Assembly (NCBI GenBank): GCA_016721725.1
Contig: JADKHN010000006.1
Coordinates: 868,001-932,000 of the forward strand
Length of the DNA stretch: 64,000 nucleotides
DNA from: Chitinophagaceae bacterium
GTDB taxonomy: Bacteria > Bacteroidota > Bacteroidia > Chitinophagales > Chitinophagaceae
Reading direction: 5' to 3'
Of the stretch, positions 1-8,307 are shown in pieces. A model generated the notes under the pieces. It was given only the letters and a program-made list of their open reading frames with translations. It searched no databases and was not told the DNA's origin. The translations under genes were made by a program, and so were the position numbers. Within the stretch, counting starts at the first letter, position 1. Every line of letters begins with the position of its first letter.

Positions 1-1
1 G

Positions 2-235
2 ATCGACATCCATGCCACGGCCGGCAAGGGCGACGTAGGATTCTGCGGCAACTGGACCCTGGAGATCTCCGTCAAACAACCGGTCAGGGTATACGCAGGC
101 ATGCCCATTGGCCAGTTGATCTATTTCCCGGTGGATGGTGAGATCGAGATCAAATACAACGAGAAGAAGAATGCGAAATACAGCGGACAGATCAACAAGC
201 CTGTGGAAAGCATGATGTGGAAGAATAAGTTTTAA
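2..235 (+). CDS. dcd: dCTP deaminase, C-terminal part (5' end outside window)
   Basis: The window opens inside a reading frame of 77 residues that ends with TAA at 233-235. It contains the block HATAGKGDVGFCGNWTLE followed by PIGQLIYF, which matches the C-terminal half of dCTP deaminase, a trimeric dUTPase-fold enzyme that turns dCTP into dUTP for thymidylate synthesis. The Bacteroidota enzyme is about 178 residues, so roughly 100 residues and the catalytic Glu region lie left of the window. Whether it is a pure deaminase or a bifunctional deaminase/dUTPase cannot be told from this part. The next gene starts 44 bases downstream on the same strand. Confidence 0.88.
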   Translation: MDIHATAGKGDVGFCGNWTLEISVKQPVRVYAGMPIGQLIYFPVDGEIEIKYNEKKNAKYSGQINKPVESMMWKNKF

Positions 236-279
236 ACCCGCGGGATAATTCGTATTTTAAGGTCAAATTCCCTGACTAT

Positions 280-1368
280 ATGAAATCCCGTCTTTTACCG
301 ATCTTATTCAAAAGTCTTTTTTCCCTTGCACTTTTAAATACCGGTTCCGCATCCGGACAGTTACAACCGGCCCTGGCCGACTCCTTTGTCCATTTCATCA
401 ATGCGAATAAATCCAGGGCTTCGGTATACATCACCCGGAATGATACGGCCATTTCCAGGCTGAATGAGAATAAACTGATGCCGCTGGCCAGTACGGTCAA
501 GATCCTGGTCGCCATTGAATTCTCCCAGCAAATGGCCCATGAGATGATCAACGAGAACAGTTTTGTACAATTGTCGGAGATCGATAAGTTCTATATCCCC
601 AATACCGATGGTGGCGCCCATGAGGCCTGGCTCGACTATGCCCGGAAGACCAAGGCCATTGAAGGAGACAGCGTCAGGCTGGTTGATGTGGCCCGCGGCA
701 TGACCATGTTCAGCAGCAATGCCAATACCGAATACCTGATGAGCATACTGGGTTTTGATAACATTAAAGACAACATCAGTTTGTTCAAACTCAAACAACA
801 TACCGCCATTTACCCCCTGGTGGGATCCCTGTTTATCTACCAGATCCCGAAAAAATCGAGCGAAGACAAATTGCTGAAATCCATCGCCAAGTTGTCCGAC
901 AAACAATATGCCCTGGATGCTTTCGATAATTTCATCCTGCTGAGGGACGACACCAGTTTCAAAGCCAGTTTCAAACCCGGGGATTTTTCAATGAAACTGC
1001 AAAAACTATGGAGCGACCGGCTACCCGCTTCCACTACGAAGGATTATGTGCAGATCGTTTCCGCCCTCAATAACCGTGAATTATTGGATGAGGAAGCCTT
1101 CTTCACCATCGGTGAAACGCTTGAGTTTCCCATGGAGAACAAAGCCTTCAGGCAGGTATTCAAACATTACGGAACCAAGGGTGGAAGCACCGGGTTTGTT
1201 CTTACCCATGTGATCTACCTGACCAAAATGGACGGAACAAGAATGGAATTGGCCATTTTCTTTAACGACCTGACTCCGGCGGAAGAAAAAAAACTGGAAA
1301 GCTGGTTAGATCCTTTTGAGGCACAGGTCATCTTTGATGAAAGCTTTCACAGCAAGATCAGGTTTTAA
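280..1368 (+). CDS. Exported serine hydrolase, class A beta-lactamase-like fold
   Basis: A 362-residue protein with an N-terminal signal peptide (hydrophobic residues about 8-25). Three motifs in order fit the penicillin-recognising serine hydrolases: S71-TVK74 (SxxK nucleophile), SSN at 145-147 (SDN equivalent) and KGG at 300-302 followed by ST (KTG equivalent). The spacing is that of the class A beta-lactamase-like family. The middle Asp of SDN and the Thr of KTG are both replaced, and no clear omega-loop ExxxN was seen, so it need not hydrolyse beta-lactams; a periplasmic peptidoglycan or peptide hydrolase is equally possible. Its stop overlaps the convergent TspO gene by four bases. Confidence 0.75.
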   Translation: MKSRLLPILFKSLFSLALLNTGSASGQLQPALADSFVHFINANKSRASVYITRNDTAISRLNENKLMPLASTVKILVAIEFSQQMAHEMINENSFVQLSEIDKFYIPNTDGGAHEAWLDYARKTKAIEGDSVRLVDVARGMTMFSSNANTEYLMSILGFDNIKDNISLFKLKQHTAIYPLVGSLFIYQIPKKSSEDKLLKSIAKLSDKQYALDAFDNFILLRDDTSFKASFKPGDFSMKLQKLWSDRLPASTTKDYVQIVSALNNRELLDEEAFFTIGETLEFPMENKAFRQVFKHYGTKGGSTGFVLTHVIYLTKMDGTRMELAIFFNDLTPAEEKKLESWLDPFEAQVIFDESFHSKIRF

Positions 1369-1823
1369 TTCAGTTTCCAGATCGAATAGTTCAGCACAGC
1401 GGCAAAACTCACCCAACTGATATAGGGAACCAGCAACCAGGCGGCAACCGGTGATATCTTTCCAAACCAAAGGATCGTCAGTAAGATCATCACCCACATC
1501 ATGATCATTTCGACCAGGGCCCATCCCGTCATTTCCAGCTTGAAAAAAATAAAGGACCAGGCGAAATTCAAGAGCAGCTGGACGGCGAACAGGATCAGCG
1601 CAGCCTGTTTCAGTTCCTTAGCGGCTGCTGAACGCCAGACCAGGAACAAAGCGATGCCCATCATGATATACAAACCGGTCCAAACAGGGGCGAATATCCA
1701 GTTGGGCGGATTGAACCCAGGTTTATTGGCTGAAGCATACCACCCGTTTACACCCGAACTGGTAAAAAGTCCGGCAAAAGCGCCAACGGCGAGTGGGATG
1801 AGAAGGGAAATGAACAACTTCAT
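1365..1823 (-). CDS. TspO/MBR family membrane protein
   Basis: A 152-residue integral membrane protein with five predicted hydrophobic segments and the family signature near residues 33-60 (KPGFNPPNWIFAPVWT), including the Trp/Pro-rich loop after helix 1. TspO proteins bind tetrapyrroles and cholesterol-like ligands and modulate porphyrin handling and stress responses; the length is normal for bacterial members. It is convergent with the serine hydrolase, sharing four bases at the stops, and follows DUF3810 on the same strand with a gap of about 60 bases, so the two may be cotranscribed. Family membership is clear; the ligand here is unknown. Confidence 0.92.
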   Translation of the reverse strand: MKLFISLLIPLAVGAFAGLFTSSGVNGWYASANKPGFNPPNWIFAPVWTGLYIMMGIALFLVWRSAAAKELKQAALILFAVQLLLNFAWSFIFFKLEMTGWALVEMIMMWVMILLTILWFGKISPVAAWLLVPYISWVSFAAVLNYSIWKLN

Positions 1824-1884
1824 TCAGTTCTAACAAAACAACTCACTAAAAGTTCATTAAGACGGGAACCCGGTGTCCGGGGTT

Positions 1885-2964
1885 TCAGATCGTTCCATAT
1901 TTCTTGTAATAAGCGATCAGGAAACTGGTCACCTGGTCATAACTGAGCACGCCCTGCGGTTGTTCATTCTTTTCCAGGTATTTCCCGTACACCCAGCGGA
2001 AGACCGGTTCAAGCAGGCTGTTGTGCCGGCGGTTGAAATCACGCCAGGTTTTGATATCGGACCTGACCTCAGGCAATAGCTGCCTGGCGAAATTTCTCGC
2101 GGAAGAGGAATCACTTCGGTAAAGATTCCGGTTACTGTACATGAACAGGTCCAGGTACATGGAATAATGAAGCAGCGGTTCATCCGATGAACGGGCCGCC
2201 AGGTATCCCACAAAATTGGCCTCATTTTCTTTTGCATATCCCAATTGATGGGCCACTTCATGACAACTGATATAGGGTTGAAGAAAATAGGGAACGGTCG
2301 TATTCACCTGTGCTTCCCCCGTAAAAGGATTATAATAACCGGTAAATCCCAGGTAATTCCCCAGCCAGCCCCAGAGGGAGGATTTGATGGACGGGGTCCG
2401 GTAATGCAAAAAAGGATAAAGGCTGTCGGCCTTCGCATATGCATCGACGACCATACTGAACAGTTTTGCCCGGGGAGGCGGCTCCCTGTTTTCCCGGATC
2501 AAAACCAGCTTGGAAGCATTCACTTTTTCGACCAGTAGCTGGTTCACCTCACGGAGCTCTTCGATACTGTATTTGTCCAGCCTGAGGTCCAGCTGTTTGG
2601 CAATGCCCAGCCGGTTATAGTTGATGCCCCAAAAAATGTTGAATACCAGGTAAATGACCAAAAACACCCCGGCCGATCTCAGCAACACCCGAAAAAAGTC
2701 ATCCCGGCCAGCCTGCCGTTTCCAGATCGCCCTGGCCCCCCGGTAGATAAGCCAGAAGAGCCAGGCGACCAAAAGGCCATACAGGATATCGCCCAGGCTG
2801 AACGGGATCCATCCAAATGCCCCGCGTAAAACGGAAGCTATCCCAGGATAAAAACCGGTACTGTACCCATTTTCAACCCGGTCCGGACTGGAAGAATACC
2901 CGCGTATCAGTAAGACCCCGATCAGCAAAATACCCCCCCAAATGACCGTTTTTTTGTGTTTCAT
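1885..2964 (-). CDS. DUF3810 membrane protein with zinc-peptidase motif
   Basis: A 359-residue protein with three N-terminal hydrophobic segments (about residues 8-22, 55-75 and 95-115) and a soluble C-terminal domain containing H235-EVAH239 followed by E249, the pattern of a gluzincin metallopeptidase. This is the DUF3810 family of Bacteroidota, with no characterised function that I know of. The motif suggests a membrane-anchored zinc protease with its active site on one face of the inner membrane. It starts divergently from the DUF177-rpmF-plsX operon, sharing an intergenic region of about 115 bases, and is followed by tspO. Confidence 0.82.
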   Translation of the reverse strand: MKHKKTVIWGGILLIGVLLIRGYSSSPDRVENGYSTGFYPGIASVLRGAFGWIPFSLGDILYGLLVAWLFWLIYRGARAIWKRQAGRDDFFRVLLRSAGVFLVIYLVFNIFWGINYNRLGIAKQLDLRLDKYSIEELREVNQLLVEKVNASKLVLIRENREPPPRAKLFSMVVDAYAKADSLYPFLHYRTPSIKSSLWGWLGNYLGFTGYYNPFTGEAQVNTTVPYFLQPYISCHEVAHQLGYAKENEANFVGYLAARSSDEPLLHYSMYLDLFMYSNRNLYRSDSSSARNFARQLLPEVRSDIKTWRDFNRRHNSLLEPVFRWVYGKYLEKNEQPQGVLSYDQVTSFLIAYYKKYGTI

Positions 2965-3051
2965 CAGGCTTAAATTTACCTAAAAAGGCATTGAGCCCGC
3001 CGGAAAGGTCAATTATTCGGCATTTCTTGGCTGGATTTCATTGTAAAACCG

Positions 3052-3059
3052 TACCTTTG
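3052..3059 (+). promoter_or_regulatory. Bacteroidota-type -7 box for DUF177-rpmF-plsX
   Basis: TACCTTTG matches the TAnnTTTG consensus of the primary Bacteroidota sigma factor. A TTG at 3027-3029 lies 22 bases upstream and can serve as the -33 element. The ATG of the DUF177 gene follows 21 bases after the box. Confidence 0.6.
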
Positions 3060-3080
3060 CCGTCCTTTAAACCATTCGTA

Positions 3081-3647
3081 ATGGCTAGTAAACGGGCATT
3101 CGAGATAGCTTTTGTGGGATTGAAGCCTGGAATTCATGAGTTCAGCTACGAAGTGGATGACAAGTTCTTTGCGGAAAAAGGTAATACCGATTTCAACAAT
3201 TGCCAGGCCAGGATCAAATTGACCCTCGATAAGAAAAGTAGTTTCATGCTGCTCAAATTTGAGATCGGGGGCAAGGCGGATGTAACCTGTGACCGTTGCG
3301 GGAACCCGTTAAAAATGGACATCTGGGATGAATTCAACATGCTGGTGAAGCTAGTGGAGAACCCGGATGAGATGAATGAACAGGAGGAAGACCCGGATGT
3401 TTACTACATCTCCAAAACGGAAAGCCATATTGATGTCGGAAACTGGATCTACGAATTCGTATTACTCAGTTTCCCTATGCAGAAAATGTGCAGTGATGCT
3501 GAAATGGGCGGTCCGCAATGCAACCGGGAAGTGCTGGAGAAACTGAAAGCGATGGAAGCCAAGGAACTGGAGACCAACGCAAACGCCCTTTGGAAAGGGC
3601 TGGAACAATTCAAAAAGGTCAAGAAAGTCAAAGGCAATAAGCCCTAG
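3081..3647 (+). CDS. DUF177 (YceD-like) protein
   Basis: A 188-residue protein; I take the ATG at 3081 (MASKRAFEIAF), because the longer frame upstream would run through the TACCTTTG promoter. It belongs to DUF177/YceD, the family encoded directly before rpmF in most bacteria and, in plants and E. coli, linked to 23S rRNA processing. A CxxC pair (TCDRCGNPL, about residues 72-80) suggests metal binding, and another Cys pair sits near residues 137-146. It ends in a Lys-rich tail. The rpmF start is 33 bases downstream, consistent with one transcript. Confidence 0.88.
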   Translation: MASKRAFEIAFVGLKPGIHEFSYEVDDKFFAEKGNTDFNNCQARIKLTLDKKSSFMLLKFEIGGKADVTCDRCGNPLKMDIWDEFNMLVKLVENPDEMNEQEEDPDVYYISKTESHIDVGNWIYEFVLLSFPMQKMCSDAEMGGPQCNREVLEKLKAMEAKELETNANALWKGLEQFKKVKKVKGNKP

Positions 3648-3680
3648 TCAAATAAAAATAAAAATTTAAAACTTACAGAT

Positions 3681-3875
3681 ATGCCAAATCCCAAAAGGCG
3701 CCACAGCCAGCAACGCAGTGCTAAAAGAAGGACGCATTACAAAGCCGTAGCGGCTACCCTGAGCGTTGACAAAACGACCGGTGAAACGCATGTACGTCAC
3801 CGTGCACACGTGAGCGAAGGAAAATTATACTACAAAGGAAAATTAGTAGCAGAAAAAGCGCCGCTGAAAGCCTAA
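3681..3875 (+). CDS. rpmF: 50S ribosomal protein L32
   Basis: A 64-residue basic protein beginning MPNPKRRHSQQRSAKRRTHY, the typical L32 start. It is part of the large ribosomal subunit. The C-terminal part contains no cysteine at all, so this is the zinc-independent form. It lies between the DUF177 gene and plsX in the classic order. A 162-base gap with a folded repeat element separates it from plsX. Confidence 0.97.
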   Translation: MPNPKRRHSQQRSAKRRTHYKAVAATLSVDKTTGETHVRHRAHVSEGKLYYKGKLVAEKAPLKA

Positions 3876-3890
3876 CCTTTTTTTGTTCTG

Positions 3891-3955
3891 AATTCTAAAC
3901 CTGCCTGCCGGCAGGCAGGTACAATATCCTGCCGTCTGCGAACCGGTTTAGAATT
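3891..3955. repeat. Nested palindromic intergenic element between rpmF and plsX
   Basis: The outer arms are a perfect 11-base inverted repeat, AATTCTAAACC (3891-3901) and GGTTTAGAATT (3945-3955). Inside lies a perfect 22-base palindrome at 3899-3920 with half-site ACCTGCCTGCC. A third pairing is possible between GGCAGG (3914-3919) and CCTGCC (3929-3934). The whole 65-base unit can fold into a long hairpin or a branched structure. It follows rpmF by 15 bases and precedes plsX by 81, so it may be a transcript-processing or attenuation element, or a REP-like mobile repeat. Confidence 0.8.
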
Positions 3956-4036
3956 TTTGCATTTTATAGGTTACATTCACAGAACTATTATCGTTGGTTC
4001 CTGCAAAAGAAAGCAGAACCGGCAAATCAGTCAGGG

Positions 4037-4999
4037 ATGAAAATAGCATTGGACATGATGGGTGGCGATTACGCCCCGCTGGAAGCGGTCAAAGGCGCCG
4101 TAGCCTTTACTGCGGAATACGATCTTCCCGAACTGCACCTCCTGTTGATCGGTGATGAAGAACAGATCAGGGCCTGCCTGGCTGATCACCCCTTACCATC
4201 CGAAAAATATACGATCGTTCACGCCTCACAGGTGATCGGCATGAACGAACACCCCACGAAGGCGCTCAAGGAAAAAAAAGCTTCCTCCATAGCCATTGGT
4301 TTTAACCTCTTGTCTGCCGGAGAAGCCGATGCATTCATCAGCGCGGGCAATACCGGCGCCATGATGGTAGGCGCCCTGTTCAGCATCAAGACCATTGAAG
4401 GCGTGCTGCGCCCCACCATTGGCGCTTATATGCCCCGCGAGGACGGAAAACTGGGTTTATTGGTGGATGTTGGACTCAATGCCGATTGCAAACCCGAGAA
4501 CCTGAACCAGTTCGCCATCCTGGGTTCCCTGTTCTCCAGGCATATCCTCAATTTCGAAGAACCTCGTGTGGGACTGGTTAACCTGGGTGAAGAAGAAGGC
4601 AAAGGAAATATCCTGGCACAGGCCACTTATCCCCTGCTCAAAGAAAATAAACAGATCCGTTTTATCGGGAATATCGAAGGCCGCGACATCCTGCTTCCAA
4701 AGGCCGAGGTCTTTGTCTGCGAAGGTTTCACCGGCAATGTATTACTGAAATTCGCGGAAAGCATTTACGACATCACCAAACGGCGCGATATTCACGATGA
4801 GCATTTCGACCGTTTCAATTTTGAACAATATGGCGGAGTGCCTGTTTTAGGCGTGGCCAAGCCGGTCATCATCGGGCATGGCATCTCCCAGGCCACCGCC
4901 TTCAAGAACATGATCCGCATCTCCATGCGCATGCTGCAGACCGACCTGATGGGAAAGATGAAAGCCAGTTTTACCGGTGATCTTCGTCCTCGTCTCTGA
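4037..4999 (+). CDS. plsX: Phosphate acyltransferase PlsX
   Basis: A 320-residue protein starting MKIALDMMGGDYAP, the hallmark N-terminus of PlsX, with further family blocks SAGNTGAMM (about residues 101-109) and FTGNVLLK (about residues 234-241). PlsX makes acyl-phosphate from acyl-ACP at the membrane surface, feeding PlsY in phospholipid synthesis. Length is normal. It follows rpmF as expected, but fabH, the usual next gene, is absent: a convergent BNR-repeat gene follows at once. A hairpin across the stop codon (4987-5005) fits the end of an operon. Confidence 0.96.
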   Translation: MKIALDMMGGDYAPLEAVKGAVAFTAEYDLPELHLLLIGDEEQIRACLADHPLPSEKYTIVHASQVIGMNEHPTKALKEKKASSIAIGFNLLSAGEADAFISAGNTGAMMVGALFSIKTIEGVLRPTIGAYMPREDGKLGLLVDVGLNADCKPENLNQFAILGSLFSRHILNFEEPRVGLVNLGEEEGKGNILAQATYPLLKENKQIRFIGNIEGRDILLPKAEVFVCEGFTGNVLLKFAESIYDITKRRDIHDEHFDRFNFEQYGGVPVLGVAKPVIIGHGISQATAFKNMIRISMRMLQTDLMGKMKASFTGDLRPRL

Positions 5000-5005
5000 C
5001 GAGGA
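4987..5005 (+). terminator. Hairpin across plsX stop
   Basis: TCCTCGTC and GACGAGGA form a perfect 8-base stem with a 3-base loop that includes the first base of the plsX stop. No long T-run follows, so an intrinsic terminator is only a possibility; it could also stabilise the 3' end. Confidence 0.35.
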
Positions 5006-5035
5006 TGAACTGGCCTTTAGTCTTTGACTCATTAA

Positions 5036-7540
5036 CTATTTCAAAGTTTCTTTCCTGCTGTTGTCATAAATTTTCTGTACCGCCTCCAGTTTCGCGATGT
5101 AGATACTCCTGCCATGTGTTCCCACTACGATCTCATTCTCCCGCTGCTGGATGGCGATATCGTGAACAGCTACCCGGGGAAAATTTGCGCCAAGTACCAT
5201 GAAGGTCTTCCCCTTATCGAAGGAGGCATAAAGTCCGTTATCGCTGCCCACATAAATGATATCCTCTCTTTTAGGGTCTTCCTTCACCACGTTCAATGGC
5301 TCTGCAGGCAGATCACTTCCCAATGCGGTCCAGGTAACACCATAATCTTCACTGCTGAACAAGTAAGGCAGGAAGTGATCATTGCGGTATCCGTTTATGG
5401 TGATGTAAACCCGGCCTTCCTTATAGGCCGAAGGCATGACGCGGCTGACGTATAATCCTTTGACAGATTTTGGTAAAGAGGTGCTGATATTCGTCCAGGT
5501 ATATCCTCCATCCCGGGTAATATGAATATTCCCGTCATCAGTACCGAGGTAGATCAGTCCGAATCTTTTGGGCGATTCAACCAGGGTAGTGATGGTGCCG
5601 AAAGGTATGTCGCCTTCATGGTAACCCGACGTGAGGTCTCCGCTCAGGGTTTCCAGTTTATCGCCTTTGACCAGGCTCCGGTGAAATTTATTGGTCCCAT
5701 AATACAAAATATCCTGGTTATGTCTGCTCAGCCAGATGGGGGTTTGCCAGTTGTAACGCAGTTTGGGTTCACCCAGATCGGGCCGGGGATAGATACCGAA
5801 ACCTCTTCCGCCATCGGCGTTTCGCCGGCTGTAGAATCCGAATTGGGAGCCGGCATAAACGGTCTTATTGTCCCGCGTATCCACCTGTACCTGCATACCG
5901 TCGCCGCCAACCAGGTTCTTCCAGGGGTTTGGACTCTCATAATTCCATTGGTCACTCTCCCTGTTCGTTGAAGGGCCGAACCATACCCCGTTATCCTGCA
6001 GTCCGCCATACACATTATAAGGTTTGGCGTCATCCACGGTTACACTGTAAAACTGGCCCACCGCCGGCGTATTGGCCTTGAACCAATGTTTGCCGTCATC
6101 GTAAGTGATATTGCATCCACCGTCATTTCCGGCGATCCAGTGGCTGTCGCGGTTTGGATTCATCCAGCAGCCGTGCCAGTCGGGATGCGTGGAGGCCTTA
6201 TCAGTCGCTTTGAAGGTCTTACCTCCGTCCTCGCTGAGCATCAGGCTATAGCCGCTGATGACCACTTTTTCCGCATGGGTACTGCTCACGGATATTTTCC
6301 CGAAATAATAGCCATAGGTGTTGAACAGGTTCAATCCCTTCGTGTTCACTTTCAACCAGCTATTACCGGCATCCGTACTCCGGTAAACCTCGCAACCGAT
6401 GACCGGGGTGTCAAACAGCGCGGCATTGGCATCGAAGAGATAATCGTAAATGGCGGTGGGTTTCACCTGGTCGGTCCGCACCATTTCCTTTACCGTGGCA
6501 GCCTTATACTTTTCCGGAAAATCATTGTCGGCTAAAAAACTATCCAGCTTATTCTTATCCAGTAGTGCGAACTGTTCTTTAGTCAGGTCCCTGAAATCCT
6601 TCAGTACATACATCGTATCGGTCTTTTTGCTTCCGGTATCGGGGCGGTGGTTCTGGTTATCCAACACGGCATAAACCGTTTTTGGATCGCCGGTGAAGAC
6701 CGCAAGCCCGATCCTGCCGATACCGTCTCCTCCAGGGAAACCCGAGTTACCCCCGGTAATGAGTTTCCAGGTCTCTCCGCCATCCAGGCTTTTATAGATA
6801 CCCGAGGTCTTTCCACCTTCTTCAAAATTCCAGGCTCTGCGGGTACGGTACCACATGGCTGCATAGAGTTCATCGGGATATTTGGGATTGATATCGAGAT
6901 CGGTGGCGCCGGTATTGTCATCGACGGCCAGGGTCTGTTTCCAGTTCTTCCCTCCATCGGAGGTTTTATATACGCCCCTTTCCTTGTTGGCTGAATAGAG
7001 ATGCCCCAGTACAGCCACCCAGGCAATATCATCATTGGTGGGATGCAGAACGATCTTGCTGATATGGTGGCTTTCCGGTAATCCCAGGTACTGCCAGTTC
7101 TTGCCGTTATCGGTACTTTTGAACACGCCCGTTCCGGAGTAGGAAGACCGGCTGCTGTTGGATTCTCCTGTACCCACCCAGATGATCCGGGAACGCCAGT
7201 TGACGGCGATATCACCGATCCCCATCGCAGACTCCTGGTCGAATACCGGTACCAGGCTCTGCCCGTTATTGGTCGAATACCACAAGCCCCCGGAAGCATA
7301 GGCCACATAGAATTCGGTGGGGTCGGCGGGATTCACGTCCACATCCACTACCCTGCCACTCATGATGCTGGGACCGATATTCCGGAACCGGATATCTTTC
7401 AACAGGCTTTTTTCTTTCAGTTGTTCTTTTTTCTGCAGTCCTGCCAAACGCTCCGCTGCAGGGGTTGGCCTGATCTGAGCGGAAACAACATTAACAATTA
7501 CGAAAAGAAGGATTGCCGTAAATTTGAAACGATAAATCAT
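5036..7540 (-). CDS. Secreted BNR/sortilin-like beta-propeller protein
   Basis: An 834-residue exported protein (signal peptide about residues 1-21, cleavage near SAQ). It carries many Asp-box/BNR repeats of the type STDNGKNW, TSDGGKNW, SLDGGETW and TRDGGYTW, spread from about residue 90 to 810. This is the VPS10/sortilin-like glycosyl-hydrolase-like propeller family that is abundant in Bacteroidota. No catalytic residues can be assigned and the substrate is unknown. The family members I know are often 1000 residues or more with a C-terminal extension; this one stops soon after the last propeller blade (THGRSIYIAKLE) and has no sorting tail. It is convergent with plsX. Confidence 0.8.
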   Translation of the reverse strand: MIYRFKFTAILLFVIVNVVSAQIRPTPAAERLAGLQKKEQLKEKSLLKDIRFRNIGPSIMSGRVVDVDVNPADPTEFYVAYASGGLWYSTNNGQSLVPVFDQESAMGIGDIAVNWRSRIIWVGTGESNSSRSSYSGTGVFKSTDNGKNWQYLGLPESHHISKIVLHPTNDDIAWVAVLGHLYSANKERGVYKTSDGGKNWKQTLAVDDNTGATDLDINPKYPDELYAAMWYRTRRAWNFEEGGKTSGIYKSLDGGETWKLITGGNSGFPGGDGIGRIGLAVFTGDPKTVYAVLDNQNHRPDTGSKKTDTMYVLKDFRDLTKEQFALLDKNKLDSFLADNDFPEKYKAATVKEMVRTDQVKPTAIYDYLFDANAALFDTPVIGCEVYRSTDAGNSWLKVNTKGLNLFNTYGYYFGKISVSSTHAEKVVISGYSLMLSEDGGKTFKATDKASTHPDWHGCWMNPNRDSHWIAGNDGGCNITYDDGKHWFKANTPAVGQFYSVTVDDAKPYNVYGGLQDNGVWFGPSTNRESDQWNYESPNPWKNLVGGDGMQVQVDTRDNKTVYAGSQFGFYSRRNADGGRGFGIYPRPDLGEPKLRYNWQTPIWLSRHNQDILYYGTNKFHRSLVKGDKLETLSGDLTSGYHEGDIPFGTITTLVESPKRFGLIYLGTDDGNIHITRDGGYTWTNISTSLPKSVKGLYVSRVMPSAYKEGRVYITINGYRNDHFLPYLFSSEDYGVTWTALGSDLPAEPLNVVKEDPKREDIIYVGSDNGLYASFDKGKTFMVLGANFPRVAVHDIAIQQRENEIVVGTHGRSIYIAKLEAVQKIYDNSRKETLK

Positions 7541-7546
7541 AACAGG

Positions 7547-8236
7547 ATGAGGTTTAGATTTTTAAAATTACTGAAATTGGGATTAACCCTGATGGCCGTC
7601 TTTATGATCGGCCTGCCCGGTCATTCCCAGTATAAGACCTTCAGTCTGAATGATGAGGGTGATACACTCAATGCCATCGACTACAATGGCATCAAACAAG
7701 GTAAATGGGTGAATCATATTGACGAGATCCGCGGCGAACCGGGCTATGAGGAAGAAGGGATCTATAAGAACGATAAAAAAGAAGGGATCTGGCGAAAATA
7801 CAGTCTGACCGGTGATATCATCGCAGTAGAATTTTACAAGAATGGCGGTAAGGACGGTATCCAGCAATATTATACTTTCCTGGGCGACCTGGTCCGGGAG
7901 GAATCCTGGCGGGGATATGACCCGAATGCGCAATACGATACCTTTGCCGTTTATGGTCAAAACAGCGATGAGGTCATCGATTATAAGATCGTGAAAGCCG
8001 CGCAGTACAGTGTGAAGCATGGGGAGTGGCGGTATTTTGAAGCGGGCAGTGGGCGACTTATCAAATCGGAGATCTGGGACCGGGGTCAACTGATGAACAT
8101 ACCGGCCCCCGCAAAAACAGTGGATGTGGTGGCTGATAAGCCTAAGAAAGTGGAGAAGACCGCAGAAATGCTGGAGTGGGAGAAAAAGAACAAAGGAAAG
8201 AAGAAGGTTATCCGGGACGGTAAGACCACCTTATAA
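7547..8236 (+). CDS. Exported MORN-repeat-like protein
   Basis: A 229-residue protein starting at ATG 7547 (MRFRFLKLLKLG), with a signal peptide ending near GHSQ. An in-frame extension upstream exists but would overlap the divergent BNR gene and precede the signal peptide. The mature part holds short repeats of the MORN/YwqK kind: NGIKQGKWVNHID, GIYKNDKKEGIWRKY, FYKNGGKDGIQQYY and KHGEWRYFE. The C-terminus is Lys-rich. The role is unknown; such repeats usually form beta-hairpin rods in envelope proteins. It is divergent from the BNR gene with only six bases between starts, and ends in a strong double hairpin. Confidence 0.7.
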   Translation: MRFRFLKLLKLGLTLMAVFMIGLPGHSQYKTFSLNDEGDTLNAIDYNGIKQGKWVNHIDEIRGEPGYEEEGIYKNDKKEGIWRKYSLTGDIIAVEFYKNGGKDGIQQYYTFLGDLVREESWRGYDPNAQYDTFAVYGQNSDEVIDYKIVKAAQYSVKHGEWRYFEAGSGRLIKSEIWDRGQLMNIPAPAKTVDVVADKPKKVEKTAEMLEWEKKNKGKKKVIRDGKTTL

Positions 8237-8241
8237 AAACA

Positions 8242-8307
8242 AGTGGCCCCGTTTCAGGGGCCACTGGAATATTGTAATCAGAACGGCTTTCACCAGGCCG
8301 TTTTTTA
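8242..8307. terminator. Double hairpin between convergent MORN-like and GH97 genes
   Basis: First hairpin: AGTGGCCCC (8242-8250) with GGGGCCACT (8257-8265), a perfect 9-base stem and 6-base loop. Second: AACGGC (8282-8287) with GCCGTT (8297-8302), followed by a T-run on the plus strand. They serve the MORN-like gene; the second overlaps the 3' end region of the convergent GH97 gene. Confidence 0.75.

Noticed and set aside
7421..7546. Upstream extension of the MORN-like protein by 42 residues
   Set aside because: It overlaps the divergent BNR gene and would place the signal peptide in the middle of the protein; the ATG at 7547 is better.
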